Made by a program: the position numbers and the translations under genes. 64,000 nt of DNA from Parasedimentitalea denitrificans (GTDB lineage Bacteria > Pseudomonadota > Alphaproteobacteria > Rhodobacterales > Rhodobacteraceae). Numbering within the stretch: the stretch's first letter is position 1; each line of letters opens with the position of its first letter. The stretch lies in the NCBI RefSeq assembly GCF_011813015.1, contig NZ_QHLQ01000012.1, positions 1 through 64,000 on the forward strand, in the 5' to 3' direction. The notes beneath the pieces are model-generated. The model did no database searches. It saw only the letters and a program-made list of their open reading frames with translations, and was not told where the DNA came from. Of this stretch, positions 17,766 through 27,708 are shown in pieces.

Positions 17766-18359
17766 TTAGCTATCCAAATAACTCATCGCCTGTTTAAAGG
17801 CCGGACGTTCACGCATTTCGCGGGCATAGGCGCGCATCGTTTGGTCTTCGACCGGGAAACCGGCAACCAGCGCCCAGTTCAGGCATTGGGTCGCGACGAT
17901 ATCAGCGATGCCAAAGCTGTCACCCATCAAAAATGGACCGGTAAACTGTGCACCTTGCCGTGCCAGATTGCGTGTGAATTCCCATTTAAGGCTGTCCTTC
18001 ACCTCGGGCACGCGCTTTTCTTCGGGCAGGATGAAACTGTGGCGGGCCGCAGTCCACAAAACCGCATCGAACTCATCCAGCCACAGGTTTGTCATGGCAT
18101 CCTGCTTTGCCCGATCAACAGTGCCAGACGTTGCGGTCATTTTGCTGTGCTTGTCCGCTAGGTAGCTGAGAATAGCCATGGAATCGGTGATCACGTCATC
18201 ACCGTCGACCAAAACAGGGACCTTGCCAGAGGTATTCAGTGCCAGGATCTCTGGGTGATGTGGCGTGTAATTGAAGAACTCATAAGGTTCTCCCAGTTCT
18301 TCGAGCATCCAGAGAACCCGAAAAGCTCGGCTTTTGACGCTTCCATATAGTTTGTACAT
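17766..18359 (-). CDS. Glutathione S-transferase family protein
   Basis: A 197-residue protein with an N-terminal thioredoxin-like domain (MYKLYGSVKSRAFRVLWMLEE) containing the glutathione-binding SGKVPVLVDGD and DSMAILSYLADK segments. An all-helical C-terminal domain follows (about residues 85-197). It would conjugate or reduce electrophiles with glutathione in the cytosol. Ser9 and Arg11 in the SVKSRAFR loop may provide the activating residue. It stands alone, leftward. Confidence 0.88.
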   Translation of the reverse strand: MYKLYGSVKSRAFRVLWMLEELGEPYEFFNYTPHHPEILALNTSGKVPVLVDGDDVITDSMAILSYLADKHSKMTATSGTVDRAKQDAMTNLWLDEFDAVLWTAARHSFILPEEKRVPEVKDSLKWEFTRNLARQGAQFTGPFLMGDSFGIADIVATQCLNWALVAGFPVEDQTMRAYAREMRERPAFKQAMSYLDS

Positions 18360-18419
18360 TCTGATCCCTCGGTAACTGTTCGCGCCACAATGAAAGTTGT
18401 GGCGCCAAGGTCAAGAGGG

Positions 18420-19448
18420 TCAGCGGGCGCGGCTAAGCATGGCGAGCCGGATCAGCGCGCGCTCCATCAGGGCGAGGGCAGGGGCCGTTTGCCCGGCTGA
18501 GCGAAGCTGCAGATCGGTGTCGGTCAGCAATGTCAGCGCAGTTTCCAACCGATCAACGCCCCAACCCTGTGCCTGCCGCAACACTCGATCCCGGCGTTTG
18601 CCGTATAGCGGCGGGCGCAGGCGTCCGATCCCCTGTGAGGCACCGCCGGGGTGCGACGCGCAGGTATAAAGCGTGCGAAAATGGCGGGTGGCGCCGATAC
18701 AAAGCGTGACTGCATTGGTGCCCTGCGATTGCAAGCGTCGAATCAAGGGGCCGATTTCACCGCTGCGACCCTCGGCCACTACATTCAACACATCATCCAG
18801 TGCGGCCTCGGTCGATTGTGGGGCAACGGCTTCGATGTCTTCCAATGTCAGTTGGCTGCTATCGCCATGTTTATAAAGCGCCAGCTTCTCGATCATGCGT
18901 GAAAAATCACCGGGGCCGATGTCATTGGCGATATCAGTCAGCGCCGACATGCTGTCGCCGGGGACATCGCGGATAGAGGCCTCGCCCAGGATACGCTCAA
19001 TCTCGGCCCGCGAGGGTGGGTCGTCGTAGATGCCAACCGCATAGGCGTTGCGATGACCTTCGAATCCCTTACGGAGCTTTGATGTGGCTTTCAGCTGGCC
19101 ACCAGTGACCACGATTTGGGCATCGCCAGGTTGCCATTCGTCCAGTGCAGCAAGAATCGCAGGAGCGGCCTGGTCATTGGCATCTTCGACAAACACGGCG
19201 CGGATGCCGGGAAAGAAACCCACGGCTTTGACTGCATCCAGCAATTGCGCGGGATCTTTGCGCAATCCGCCGGCAGGCATCCGGGTCAGGCGCATCTCTT
19301 CTTCGGCGTTGGGGCCCAGCAGGGCCGCCAGCATTTGCTGGCGCTTCAACGCCACCCGCATCGCGTCGCCACCGTAGATCAGAATTCCGGTTTTATCCGG
19401 TTCTGGACGGGCGAAATAACCGGTCGCGTCGCGCGGGCTGAGTTTCAT
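18420..19448 (-). CDS. holA: DNA polymerase III subunit delta
   Basis: A 342-residue clamp-loader subunit that opens the beta sliding clamp. It has the usual low-conservation delta layout: an N-terminal ATPase-like domain without a functional P-loop (GILIYGGDAMRVALKRQQM), a middle SQLTLEDIEAV region, and a C-terminal collar (about 215-342). Its position after lptE and leuS is the common alphaproteobacterial order and supports the call. It overlaps the lptE stop by 4 nt. Confidence 0.9.
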   Translation of the reverse strand: MKLSPRDATGYFARPEPDKTGILIYGGDAMRVALKRQQMLAALLGPNAEEEMRLTRMPAGGLRKDPAQLLDAVKAVGFFPGIRAVFVEDANDQAAPAILAALDEWQPGDAQIVVTGGQLKATSKLRKGFEGHRNAYAVGIYDDPPSRAEIERILGEASIRDVPGDSMSALTDIANDIGPGDFSRMIEKLALYKHGDSSQLTLEDIEAVAPQSTEAALDDVLNVVAEGRSGEIGPLIRRLQSQGTNAVTLCIGATRHFRTLYTCASHPGGASQGIGRLRPPLYGKRRDRVLRQAQGWGVDRLETALTLLTDTDLQLRSAGQTAPALALMERALIRLAMLSRAR

Positions 19449-19984
19449 GCTGGGGGGGCCACTGCCGGTGCTGGGTCTGCGGACAGATCAACGGTAGTCA
19501 AAAGCCGGGCGTTGATCTGATCAGCCAGAATTACCATCAGCCGCTGATGTGCGTCGCGCTCACTGGCTAGGGTTTCTACGGTTGAGCCGGTGGCGGAATA
19601 GCCAGTAAAGGCTTCTTCATCGCCGCTGGCAACCACTTTGCCATCTGATTTGCGGGTCAGCGTATAGCTGGCCTTGCCAAGAATAGCGTAGCGAGTGATC
19701 TGGCTGTCTTCGGTAATTGCCTGACCATCGTCACGGGTGCGCAGCGTCAGGTCCAATTGATAAGCCCCAGCGCCTGCGCGCCCAAGTCGGTGTTCCAGAT
19801 TTTGGACCAGCAGATATGAATCGACTTCGCTGGTAGACGGGACGTCTTCGGGCGCTTGCACGGTGATCTGACCGTATAGCGCATCCCCGGTGCCACCAGA
19901 GGTGTGAACCGGGGTGAAGCCGCAGGCAGCCAGCGCCAAAGGCGCCAGCATTACCAGCAGAGATTTACGACTAAGCAACGACAT
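19445..19984 (-). CDS. lptE: LPS-assembly lipoprotein LptE
   Basis: A 179-residue outer-membrane lipoprotein that plugs the LptD barrel during LPS insertion. The start at 19984 gives [21 protein letters not shown] with lipobox LALAAC and lipidated Cys21. The longer ORF from 20008 would push the signal inward. Body features: [27 protein letters not shown], ending in an Ala/Pro tail. It overlaps leuS by 14 nt and holA by 4 nt, indicating one transcript. Confidence 0.9.
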   Translation of the reverse strand: MSLLSRKSLLVMLAPLALAACGFTPVHTSGGTGDALYGQITVQAPEDVPSTSEVDSYLLVQNLEHRLGRAGAGAYQLDLTLRTRDDGQAITEDSQITRYAILGKASYTLTRKSDGKVVASGDEEAFTGYSATGSTVETLASERDAHQRLMVILADQINARLLTTVDLSADPAPAVAPPA

Positions 19985-22544
19985 TGACGATTCGTCCGGG
20001 CACAACAATCACCTTTTTCGGCGCATTGCCATTCAGCGCCTTTTGGACAGCTTCGGTTGCCAGAGCGATTTTTTCAACCTCTGCCTTGTCCATATCTTTT
20101 GGCACGCTGATTTCTGCACGTCGCTTGCCGTTGATCTGGATCGGAAGGGTCACTGTGGACTCAACCAGCATTGCCTCATCGACTTCGGGCCAAGGGGCCA
20201 GCGCCACCAAGCCTTCACCACCCTGATGAGCCCAGATATCCTCGGCCAGGTGCGGGGTCATCGGTGACATCAGCTGGGCCAGTGTCATGATGGCCTGTTT
20301 TTGAACAGATGCGCTGGCCTTGGATTTGGCCAGAGTGTTGGTAAAGGCATAAAGCTTGGCAATCGCTGCGTTGAAGCCGAAGGAATCAACACCCAGGGTC
20401 ACATCACGGATGGCCTTGTGCATTTCACGCAGCAGGTCTTCGTCACCTTGCCCTTTGGCTGCAGGATCCATCGCGCCGATCTTGTCGCACAGGTTCCAGA
20501 CACGGTTCAGGTGTTTGTAGGATGCCTCGGCGCCCGAAGCAGTCCATTCCACATCACGTTCGGGTGGCGAGTCGGACAGCACAAACCAACGGGCGGTGTC
20601 GGCACCATAGGACGAGATGATGGCCAGCGGATCTACGACGTTGTTCTTGGATTTCGACATCTTGGCCGAAGGAATCACTTTGACCTTTTCGCCAGTCTCT
20701 TTGACGAATACGCCACCGTCGCGCTCTTCGACTTCGGCGGGATAGTGATAGATCGTGCGGCCGTTATCATCCTTGCGCTCCGCGTTTTCAAAAATTGCGT
20801 GAGTCACCATGCCCTGGGTGAACAGTGCATCGAACGGTTCCTTAGCGCTTTCGGGCAGGTGGCCGCAGATCTGCATCGCACGGGCAAAGAAGCGCGAATA
20901 CAGCAGGTGCAGAATCGCATGCTCGATGCCGCCGATGTACTGGTCGACATTCATCCAATATTCGGCCTCGGCCATATCGGTCGGTGTTTCGGCGCGCGGG
21001 GCGGTGAAGCGGGCGAAATACCACGACGAATCAACGAACGTGTCCATGGTGTCGGTTTCACGCTGGGCCGGTTTGCCACAAGACGGGCAGGCGCAGTTGC
21101 GCCAGCTGGGGTGACGGTCCAGCGGGTTGCCGGGGACCGAGAAGTCGATGGCCTTGCCGTCTTCGTCATAGGGCAGGGCAATCGGCAGGTTCTCTTTTTT
21201 CTCGGGCACTACACCGCAGTCTTCACAGTGCACCACGGGAATCGGAGCGCCCCAATAACGCTGACGGGACAGGCCCCAATCGCGCAGGCGGAACTTGGTG
21301 ACGCCAGTACCCCAGCCAGCTTTTTCTGCAAAATCAACAGTGGCATTGATTGCCTCTTCGCCTGTGGCTTCATCAAGCCCAGCAAAGTGGTCAACCCACC
21401 GCACCTTCTCAGACTTGGTTGGCACAAAGGCCTCGTTTGCTACTGGAGTGTCATTGTCGAGCGCGAAGAAGGTGTCGACCACTGGCAAATCATACTTGCG
21501 GCAGAAATCAAGGTCGCGCTGGTCGTGGGCTGGGCAGGCAAAGATTGCGCCGGTGCCGTAGTCCATCAGGATAAAGTTGGCGATCCAGACGGGAAGTTCC
21601 GCGCCGGTGAGCGGGTGCTTGGCCTTGATGCCTGTGTCATAGCCCAGCTTTTCAGCGGTTTCGATGGCCTCTTCGGTGGTGCCACCTTTGCGGCATTCAG
21701 CAACAAATTCAGCGACTTCAACTGATTCGGCTTCCAGTTTCTTGGCGATCGGGTGATCAGGCGAGATACCGACAAAAGATGCGCCGTTCAGGGTATCCGG
21801 ACGTGTAGTGTAGACCTCTATCGGTTCGCCACCGTCAGTACGTTCAAACGCGAACTGCAAACCGCGTGACTTGCCAATCCAGTTTTCCTGCATCAGGCGG
21901 ACCTTGGCGGGCCAATTGTCCAAATCATCCAGCGCGGTCAGCAATTCGTCCGAGAAATCAGAAATTTTAAAGAACCACTGGGTCAGCTCGCGGCGTTCAA
22001 CCAAAGCGCCCGAGCGCCAGCCGCGACCACCTTCGACCTGTTCGTTGGCCAGAACAGTCATGTCGACTGGGTCCCAATTGACCACTGCGTTCTTGCGGTA
22101 GACCAAGCCTTCTTCAAGAAAATCAAGGAACAAGGCCTGCTGCTGGCCATAGTATTCCTCGTCACAGGTGGCAAACATGCGGGACCAGTCCAGCGACAGG
22201 CCCAGCGGTTTCATCTGCTCGACCATGGTGTCGATATTGGCGTAGGTCCAATCCTTGGGGTGTCCGCCCGAAGCCATTGCCGCGTTTTCAGCAGGCATAC
22301 CAAAGGCGTCAAACCCCATAGGGTGCAGCACATTGTGACCGGTAGACATCTTATAACGCGCTACGACGTCACCCATGGTGTAGTTGCGCACGTGTCCCAT
22401 GTGCAGCTTGCCCGATGGATACGGGAACATCTCTAGTACATAGTATTTTGGCTTATCAGCCGTACGCTTGGCCTGAAAGATCCCGGCCTTATCCCAGGCT
22501 TTTTGCCATTTTGCTTCGATTTCGGAGGCTGAGTAGCGCGACAT
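19971..22544 (-). CDS. leuS: Leucyl-tRNA synthetase
   Basis: An 857-residue class I aminoacyl-tRNA synthetase that charges tRNA-Leu. The HIGH motif is HMGH at residues 48-51 (PSGKLHMGH), the KMSKS motif is at 628-632, and the CP1 editing domain lies between ([14 protein letters not shown]). A zinc-type CEDCG and CPSCG pair is retained near residues 435-490. The anticodon and leucine-specific domains complete the expected length. First gene of the leuS-lptE-holA run. Confidence 0.98.
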   Translation of the reverse strand: MSRYSASEIEAKWQKAWDKAGIFQAKRTADKPKYYVLEMFPYPSGKLHMGHVRNYTMGDVVARYKMSTGHNVLHPMGFDAFGMPAENAAMASGGHPKDWTYANIDTMVEQMKPLGLSLDWSRMFATCDEEYYGQQQALFLDFLEEGLVYRKNAVVNWDPVDMTVLANEQVEGGRGWRSGALVERRELTQWFFKISDFSDELLTALDDLDNWPAKVRLMQENWIGKSRGLQFAFERTDGGEPIEVYTTRPDTLNGASFVGISPDHPIAKKLEAESVEVAEFVAECRKGGTTEEAIETAEKLGYDTGIKAKHPLTGAELPVWIANFILMDYGTGAIFACPAHDQRDLDFCRKYDLPVVDTFFALDNDTPVANEAFVPTKSEKVRWVDHFAGLDEATGEEAINATVDFAEKAGWGTGVTKFRLRDWGLSRQRYWGAPIPVVHCEDCGVVPEKKENLPIALPYDEDGKAIDFSVPGNPLDRHPSWRNCACPSCGKPAQRETDTMDTFVDSSWYFARFTAPRAETPTDMAEAEYWMNVDQYIGGIEHAILHLLYSRFFARAMQICGHLPESAKEPFDALFTQGMVTHAIFENAERKDDNGRTIYHYPAEVEERDGGVFVKETGEKVKVIPSAKMSKSKNNVVDPLAIISSYGADTARWFVLSDSPPERDVEWTASGAEASYKHLNRVWNLCDKIGAMDPAAKGQGDEDLLREMHKAIRDVTLGVDSFGFNAAIAKLYAFTNTLAKSKASASVQKQAIMTLAQLMSPMTPHLAEDIWAHQGGEGLVALAPWPEVDEAMLVESTVTLPIQINGKRRAEISVPKDMDKAEVEKIALATEAVQKALNGNAPKKVIVVPGRIVNVVA

Positions 22545-22562
22545 CAGTGCGGTCCTTTAAAT

Positions 22563-22587
22563 AAAAACGCCGGGTCAAGACCCGGCG
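22563..22587 (-). terminator. Rho-independent terminator after the DUF3576 gene
   Basis: On the minus strand CGCCGGGTC and GACCCGGCG pair perfectly over 9 bp around TT, followed by TTTTTAT. It separates the DUF3576 gene from leuS, so leuS needs its own promoter immediately after. Confidence 0.9.
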
Positions 22588-22631
22588 CTGTCATACTGAG
22601 GTTTTGGGCGATGATCCAGAGGCCAGCTGGA

Positions 22632-23138
22632 TCAGAGTCTGGAGTCGGAAATTCGTAGCTGTCGGGCCCGCGACAATATGGCGTCCTCTACCGCACGAGT
22701 TGTAGCGGCGTTAACCGTTCCGCCCTTGGAATGCAGCGATACGTTCAGTGATCGAGCGTCCAGTGCTGGGTCCTTGATATGTACAGTGGCGCGATAAGAA
22801 CGACCACCACCCGGAGGTGTGCCGTAACCCGTGATGATCAACCCGGTGAAGGGATCAACAGACTGGACCGGCAGAAAACCCAGAACATCCAGCGAAGCGG
22901 TCCACAGGTAGCGGTTCACCTGTACAGTTTGTTCGGCTTTTGACGATCCGAAGACATCCCAAATTGTTTCTCCTGGGTCATCAAAGTTTATTGCATCGCT
23001 AAACAGGCGTTCATCGCGCACTGGCGGGGCGTTGCTCGTGGTAGACTTGCTTTTCGCGCCATTTTTACCCCCAGAGGCACCACAACCAGCGATCAGGGTA
23101 ACGAGACATATCATTCCGAGTTTTGTGAGCGAGCGCAT
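22632..23138 (-). CDS. DUF3576 lipoprotein
   Basis: A 168-residue lipoprotein: signal MRSLTKLGMICLVTLIAGC with lipobox LIAGC and Cys19, a short Gly/Lys/Ser linker, then a DUF3576 domain (IWDVFGSS, NRYLWTASLDVLGFLPV, DPFTGLIITGYG). It is conserved next to leuS in alphaproteobacteria; no biochemical function is known. It is expected in the periplasmic face of a membrane. It has its own terminator before leuS. Confidence 0.9.
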   Translation of the reverse strand: MRSLTKLGMICLVTLIAGCGASGGKNGAKSKSTTSNAPPVRDERLFSDAINFDDPGETIWDVFGSSKAEQTVQVNRYLWTASLDVLGFLPVQSVDPFTGLIITGYGTPPGGGRSYRATVHIKDPALDARSLNVSLHSKGGTVNAATTRAVEDAILSRARQLRISDSRL

Positions 23139-23420
23139 ATAGAGTCAATTTCCGTATCAAACTTCGGGTGCTGCTTAGTCCTAGACAAGCCGTCGCGCTG
23201 CAACAAGCTAATTTTTCAGGTGTTCTATAGAGCTAGAGGCCTCGTTTGGGCTAAAGCGTTAACATACTGTGACATCCTTGCACCAACTTTAGCGGGAAAA
23301 GAAAGTCGCCTTAGCAGAACCTTGCGCCCCGACCCCAAAAAGAGCGAAACGGGGTTCGTACTCAAGCTTGTGCTGTTAGGTGCTTGTTTGAGAGAAATCT
23401 AAACCCGAGGGAAAAAGATT
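23139..23420 (+). promoter_or_regulatory. Long leader/promoter region of the porin gene
   Basis: A 282-nt gap between the divergent DUF3576 and porin genes. It must hold both promoters and probably a long porin 5' leader. A GAGGGA Shine-Dalgarno lies just before the porin ATG. No clear -10/-35 pair can be fixed by eye, and the 60-codon frame at 23220 has no coding character. Confidence 0.4.
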
Positions 23421-24401
23421 ATGAAAAAGATTCTCTTCGCGACTACTGCGTTGATCGCCACTGCAGGTATGGCCGCAGCTGAAATCAAAATTGGTGGTTC
23501 TGGCCGTTTTGGTGTTGCCTATAACGAAGGCGCATCCATGACAGATGCCAATGGCAACGACATTCCGGTAAACAGCACACGCATCGAACAGCGTATGCGT
23601 GTGAACATCACTGGTATCGCAACTACCGACGCTGGTGTTAAGTTCGAAGCTCGTATCCGTCTGGAAGCCAACGAAGCTGCAGATAACTCGATCTCTGGTA
23701 AAGGCCCAGGCGCAGTTGGTTTCGCTGTTTCCTATGAAGGTCTGCGTGTTGACGTTGGTCACGTATCCGACGCATTCGACTCGGGCGACGTTGTTGACCT
23801 GTACGGATACGGCGTTGGTCTGACTTCGTTCATCGAGCAGAACGCTACTTCGGCAGGCATCACCAACAACGGCTTTGGTGCTGGCGGTGCTGACTACACA
23901 ACTGTAAAAGTTCGTTACAGCATGAACGACTTTACCGTTGCTGCGTCTTACTCGAAGAACGAAAAGTTTGACGTAGGTGCTACAGCTGGTCCAACAGCTG
24001 GTTCACAGAACGACCACACCAACTACCAAATTGGTGCTGCTTATAACTTCGGCGACTACAACGTTGGCGCTGCTTTCGGTTCCGAAGACGACAACGGAAC
24101 TGAGAATGACTACTGGGCTGCTTCGTTTGGTGGTAGCGTAGGTGCTGCTTCGTTCAGCCTGCTGGTTACCGACTCTGACGAAGCTGACGACCTGACTTTT
24201 GGTGGTTCGATGAACTACGCTATTTCGTCGGCTACAGACCTGCGCGTTGCATTCTCTGACGGTGGCGCTTCTACCAACGAAACTGCCTTTGGTGTTGGCT
24301 TCCGCCACAGCCTGGGCGGCGGTGTGTCCCTGCGTGGTGGTGTAGGCCGCAACGCAGCTGACAACAACGTTGCTGACTTGGGTGTTGCACTTAGCTTCTA
24401 A
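23421..24401 (+). CDS. Rhodobacter-type outer-membrane porin
   Basis: A 326-residue exported beta-barrel. Signal peptide MKKILFATTALIATAGMAAA, mature start EIKIGGSGRFGVAYNEG, typical of Rhodobacter porins. Alternating amphipathic strands are rich in Gly, Asp and aromatic residues. A constriction-loop-like acidic/basic stretch is near residues 70-110. It ends in the C-terminal Phe (DLGVALSF) recognised by the BAM machinery. Codon use is strikingly uniform (many GGT, GCT, TTC, AAC), as in very highly expressed genes. Followed by a strong terminator. Confidence 0.93.
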   Translation: MKKILFATTALIATAGMAAAEIKIGGSGRFGVAYNEGASMTDANGNDIPVNSTRIEQRMRVNITGIATTDAGVKFEARIRLEANEAADNSISGKGPGAVGFAVSYEGLRVDVGHVSDAFDSGDVVDLYGYGVGLTSFIEQNATSAGITNNGFGAGGADYTTVKVRYSMNDFTVAASYSKNEKFDVGATAGPTAGSQNDHTNYQIGAAYNFGDYNVGAAFGSEDDNGTENDYWAASFGGSVGAASFSLLVTDSDEADDLTFGGSMNYAISSATDLRVAFSDGGASTNETAFGVGFRHSLGGGVSLRGGVGRNAADNNVADLGVALSF

Positions 24402-24425
24402 GCTAATCTGAACATCACAGTTCTT

Positions 24426-24455
24426 AGGGCGGTCTCTTCGGAGGCCGCCCTTTTC
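24426..24455 (+). terminator. Strong terminator of the porin gene
   Basis: AGGGCGGTCTC and GAGGCCGCCCT pair over 11 bp (one G-T) around a C(TTCG)G tetraloop, followed by TTTTCTTTT. This fits an abundantly transcribed mRNA. Confidence 0.95.
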
Positions 24456-24505
24456 TTTTGTTGCAAAACAGTGTTTCTCTGACCCAAACAGATATGAGGG
24501 CGGAA

Positions 24506-25153
24506 ATGTCGCTGGATGAAATCAAATCCCGAATTGCCAAGGCCGAGGCCGCTGCTGGACGTGAGCCGGGCGCGGTTACCTTGATCGCCGTTTCCAAAGT
24601 TCAGCCGAATGAGCGTGTTGAAGCGGTACTGGAACAGGGCCAGCGGTGTTTTGGAGAAAACCGGGTGCAAGAGGCGGCTGGCAAGTGGCCGGACTTTATG
24701 CAGCGGTTCGAAGGTGTTGATTTACACCTTATTGGTCCATTGCAAACCAATAAGGCACGCCAGGCGATGGAACTGTGCCATGCAATCCATTCCGTAGATC
24801 GGCCTAAACTGGCCAAAACCATTGCCCGGTTGGCGCAAGAAATTGGTCGTTGTCCGGATGTGTTCCTTCAAGTGAACACAGGTGAGGAAGAGCAAAAGGC
24901 AGGCGTGTTGCCTGCTGCGGCTGATGATTTTATCGCCGAGTGTCAGGCGCTTGACCTGCCGGTCAAAGGTCTGATGTGCATTCCCCCAGTAAGCGAAGAT
25001 GCGTCAAAGCACTTTGCACTGCTGGCCGAAATTGCAGCGCGCAACGGGTTGACTGGTCTGTCGATGGGGATGAGTAGTGACTTTGAGACGGCAATTGCGC
25101 ATGGTGCGACTCATGTGCGGGTTGGGTCGGCAATTTTTGGTGCGCGTGGCTAG
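24506..25153 (+). CDS. YggS-family PLP-binding protein
   Basis: A 215-residue single-domain PLP protein (PLPHP/YggS family) that buffers pyridoxal phosphate rather than catalysing a known reaction. The PLP lysine is Lys31 in LIAVSKVQP; FGENRVQEA, LIGPLQTNK, GLMCIPP and SMGMSSDFETAI are family hallmarks. The start at 24506 has GAGGGCGGAA upstream; the longer frame from 24458 runs into the porin terminator. It ends 3 nt from the convergent transpeptidase gene. Confidence 0.93.
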   Translation: MSLDEIKSRIAKAEAAAGREPGAVTLIAVSKVQPNERVEAVLEQGQRCFGENRVQEAAGKWPDFMQRFEGVDLHLIGPLQTNKARQAMELCHAIHSVDRPKLAKTIARLAQEIGRCPDVFLQVNTGEEEQKAGVLPAAADDFIAECQALDLPVKGLMCIPPVSEDASKHFALLAEIAARNGLTGLSMGMSSDFETAIAHGATHVRVGSAIFGARG

Positions 25154-25156
25154 GTG

Positions 25157-25660
25157 CTAGCCTAACATAGGGACAATAACACGCGTCCCAGGTTGCACGC
25201 GTGCAGCCAACCAATGCAGATCAGAACGGGAAAAGGCGATGCAGCCTTCGGTTGGATAACCGGGGCGACGCCATTGGTGTATAAAAATGGCCGAACCCTT
25301 GCCGGGCTGCGCATTTGGCCAGTTCCAATCCATCACTAAAACCAGATCATAGAGCGGATCGGCGCGGCGCAGATGTTCATGGCTGAAATCATAAGGTGCG
25401 CGCACATGGTGGTTGTAAGCGATGTCATTGACGTCATCTGACCACAGGTCGCCGGGGCCAATGGGCCTAGCCCAGTCAGCCGGGCGGAGAATACGGTCGG
25501 GGCGATAGTACATCCCAACGATGCGATGTGTTCCGACAGGGGTTGCTCCGTCGCCTTCACACTTGTCATACGTCAACCCGCCTTTGCCAATAGAGCAGGG
25601 CAGTCGTCGACCACCAAACCGCACGCCGTTGGGAGTTAGGACCAGATCGTTTGGACTCAC
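25157..25660 (-). CDS. L,D-transpeptidase (YkuD-domain) protein
   Basis: A 167-residue YkuD-type enzyme with the HxGx..GC pattern: IFIHQW with His128 and PTEGCIAFS with catalytic Cys140. The rest is a compact beta fold (LTPNGVRFGGR at the start). Such enzymes make 3-3 peptidoglycan cross-links or attach proteins to peptidoglycan, but no signal peptide is visible here. It resembles the short, cytosolic-looking YkuD proteins of Rhodobacterales whose site of action is unclear. The start is GTG, overlapping the ribA stop (GTGA). Confidence 0.85.
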   Translation of the reverse strand: MSPNDLVLTPNGVRFGGRRLPCSIGKGGLTYDKCEGDGATPVGTHRIVGMYYRPDRILRPADWARPIGPGDLWSDDVNDIAYNHHVRAPYDFSHEHLRRADPLYDLVLVMDWNWPNAQPGKGSAIFIHQWRRPGYPTEGCIAFSRSDLHWLAARVQPGTRVIVPMLG

Positions 25661-26745
25661 AGCATATGTCCTGACTTGCTTGCCTTGGTGGCGAGATAGC
25701 CCCGGTTGAAGTCGTTTTCGCCGACCTGCAGCGGAACGCGTTCTGTCACCTTGATACCAGTCTGTTCCATCATGGTGATTTTCTTGGGGTTGTTGGTTAG
25801 CAATCGCACCTGCGTGAACCCCAACTTGCGCAGGATTTCAGAGCCAAGCCGGAAGTCGCGTTCGTCGTCCTCAAACCCCAGTCGGTGATTGGCCTCCACG
25901 GTGTCAAAGCCCTGATCTTGCAGGGAATAAGCGCGCATTTTGTTGGCCAGTCCGATGCCACGACCCTCTTGGTTGAGGTACAACAAGACGCCCGCGCCTT
26001 CGGTCCCCATCTGCGCCAAAGCCCCGCGCAGCTGTGGGCCGCAATCGCATTTCAAAGATCCCAGAACGTCACCGGTAAAACAGGCGGAGTGCAACCGCAC
26101 CAGAACGGGGGCGTTGCGATCTGGGCGGCCGATTTCGATCGCGTAATGCTCTTCGTTGCCATCTTCGGGGCGAAAGATGTGCAGACGACCAGCTTCGGCG
26201 GCCTCGACCGGCAAACGGGCAGCTGCGACGGGATGCAGAGGAGAGCTTTGATCCAGCAATGGTAAGGCTGCGGATTGGTTGATAAGGGTCAGCCCATGCT
26301 CCGCCGCAAACGCCGATGCGTCGGTTACCGAAACCAGCAACGCAGCCGGTAATAGGCGAGCGGATTTCACCAGGGCGATTGCCAGGCGGTGCAGCCCGGC
26401 ATCTCCATCGCGCAGGCAGTGAAACGGGCCTTTCATTGGAGAATTGAGATCATCGGCTGGATCGGCCAGTGCTTGGACCCAATTCAGGTCAGCACTGTCG
26501 GGCAGCGCTATACGCGCGATGTCATCGTCGTAGACAAGAGCCTTTAGGGTTTCCGCCCTCCGAGCTGTTAGGGCGAGAGAGACAGCCCCTAGATTACGCA
26601 GGTCAGACAGCCGCTGGCTGCTTAGGCTTTCAGATGCAATTGCCAGCGCGGCAACACCATCACCGTTTAGGACCACTGGCAGACCCATGCGCAGATCAAC
26701 CCGCGCGCGGGCTAGCAGCTCAATCATTGTGGGCATCAGGCTCAT
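25657..26745 (-). CDS. ribA: GTP cyclohydrolase II
   Basis: A 362-residue enzyme that opens GTP to start riboflavin synthesis. The C-terminal half has the zinc site and catalytic region (ACFTGDVLGSLKCDCGPQ around residues 215-235, NQEGRGIGLANK). The N-terminal 150-or-so residues are not part of the minimal enzyme and look like a degenerate RibB-like or accessory domain (DLRMGLPVVLNGDG, ALAIASE). The start at 26745 was chosen because the ORF extension to 27027 is low-complexity and overlaps the response-regulator gene. Coupled to the transpeptidase gene. Confidence 0.9.
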   Translation of the reverse strand: MSLMPTMIELLARARVDLRMGLPVVLNGDGVAALAIASESLSSQRLSDLRNLGAVSLALTARRAETLKALVYDDDIARIALPDSADLNWVQALADPADDLNSPMKGPFHCLRDGDAGLHRLAIALVKSARLLPAALLVSVTDASAFAAEHGLTLINQSAALPLLDQSSPLHPVAAARLPVEAAEAGRLHIFRPEDGNEEHYAIEIGRPDRNAPVLVRLHSACFTGDVLGSLKCDCGPQLRGALAQMGTEGAGVLLYLNQEGRGIGLANKMRAYSLQDQGFDTVEANHRLGFEDDERDFRLGSEILRKLGFTQVRLLTNNPKKITMMEQTGIKVTERVPLQVGENDFNRGYLATKASKSGHML

Positions 26746-26917
26746 CAAGGGATTCCGGTGTGTGATGGTAGTAAGGCAGGTGATAGTTATGCCCAATTGC
26801 AAGGAAAGTGAAACATTTACCGCGCACAAAACACGTGCGCGTGAGGGCCTTGCAGCAAATCTTGCTGTTTCGCTGTGTGGGGCACATGTGTGAATAACAG
26901 GACAGGAGGGTTTCCCA

Positions 26918-27604
26918 ATGGCACAACTCAAGAAAATACTACTGGTCGATGATGACGAAGACCTGCGCGAAGCACTGAGCGAACAGCTCGTGATGACAGA
27001 AGACTTTGATGTCTTTGAAGCGGACAACGGTCAAAGCGCGATGGAGCGTGCCAAAGAGGCCCTTTATGATTTGATCATTCTGGACGTTGGCTTGCCAGAT
27101 ACTGACGGACGCGAGCTGTGCCGGTTGATGCGCAAGCAGGGGGTTAAAGCTCCGATCTTGATGCTGACCGGGCATGACAGCGATGCCGATACCATTTTGG
27201 GTCTGGATGCCGGTGCCAATGACTATGTTTCCAAGCCGTTCAAGTTTCCAGTGCTGCTGGCCCGTATTCGCGCCCAATTGCGTCAGCACGAACAGTCGGA
27301 AGATGCAGTTTTCGCACTGGGGCCGTATACATTCCAGCCCGCTATGAAAATTCTGGTGACCGAAGATGACCGCAAGATTCGCCTGACTGAGAAAGAGACC
27401 AATATTCTGAAGTTCCTGTACCGATCAAACGATGGAGTGGTTGCCCGTGAGGTGCTGCTGCATGAAGTTTGGGGTTACAACGCCGGTGTCACCACCCATA
27501 CGCTGGAAACTCATATCTACCGCTTGCGGCAGAAAATTGAGCCAGATCCGTCAAATGCACGGCTTTTGGTAACTGAATCCGGCGGATATCGGCTGGTTGC
27601 CTGA
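26918..27604 (+). CDS. OmpR/PhoB-family response regulator
   Basis: A 228-residue two-domain regulator. The receiver (residues about 5-120) has the acidic pocket VDDDED, phospho-acceptor Asp in LIILDVGLPDTDG near residue 56, Thr in MLTGHDS, and Lys in YVSKPF. The winged-helix DNA-binding domain (about 130-228) has RLTEKETNILKFL and THTLETHIYRLRQKIE. There is no adjacent histidine kinase, so it is an orphan. It may correspond to the conserved alphaproteobacterial CenR-type regulators, but I cannot confirm that from sequence alone. SD CAGGAGGG precedes the ATG. Confidence 0.9.
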   Translation: MAQLKKILLVDDDEDLREALSEQLVMTEDFDVFEADNGQSAMERAKEALYDLIILDVGLPDTDGRELCRLMRKQGVKAPILMLTGHDSDADTILGLDAGANDYVSKPFKFPVLLARIRAQLRQHEQSEDAVFALGPYTFQPAMKILVTEDDRKIRLTEKETNILKFLYRSNDGVVAREVLLHEVWGYNAGVTTHTLETHIYRLRQKIEPDPSNARLLVTESGGYRLVA

Positions 27605-27708
27605 GTAATTTTTGGTTCGGGTGTTTAATATGATAAATAAACACCTAACTATAATTTAACACGACCCCGCGCATATCCGGGTTATGATATGCACCTCCCT
27701 GTTGAACT

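Noticed and set aside
20301-21725. 474-codon plus-strand frame
   Set aside because: It is antisense inside leuS, which has all class I synthetase motifs; codon pattern shadows the real gene.
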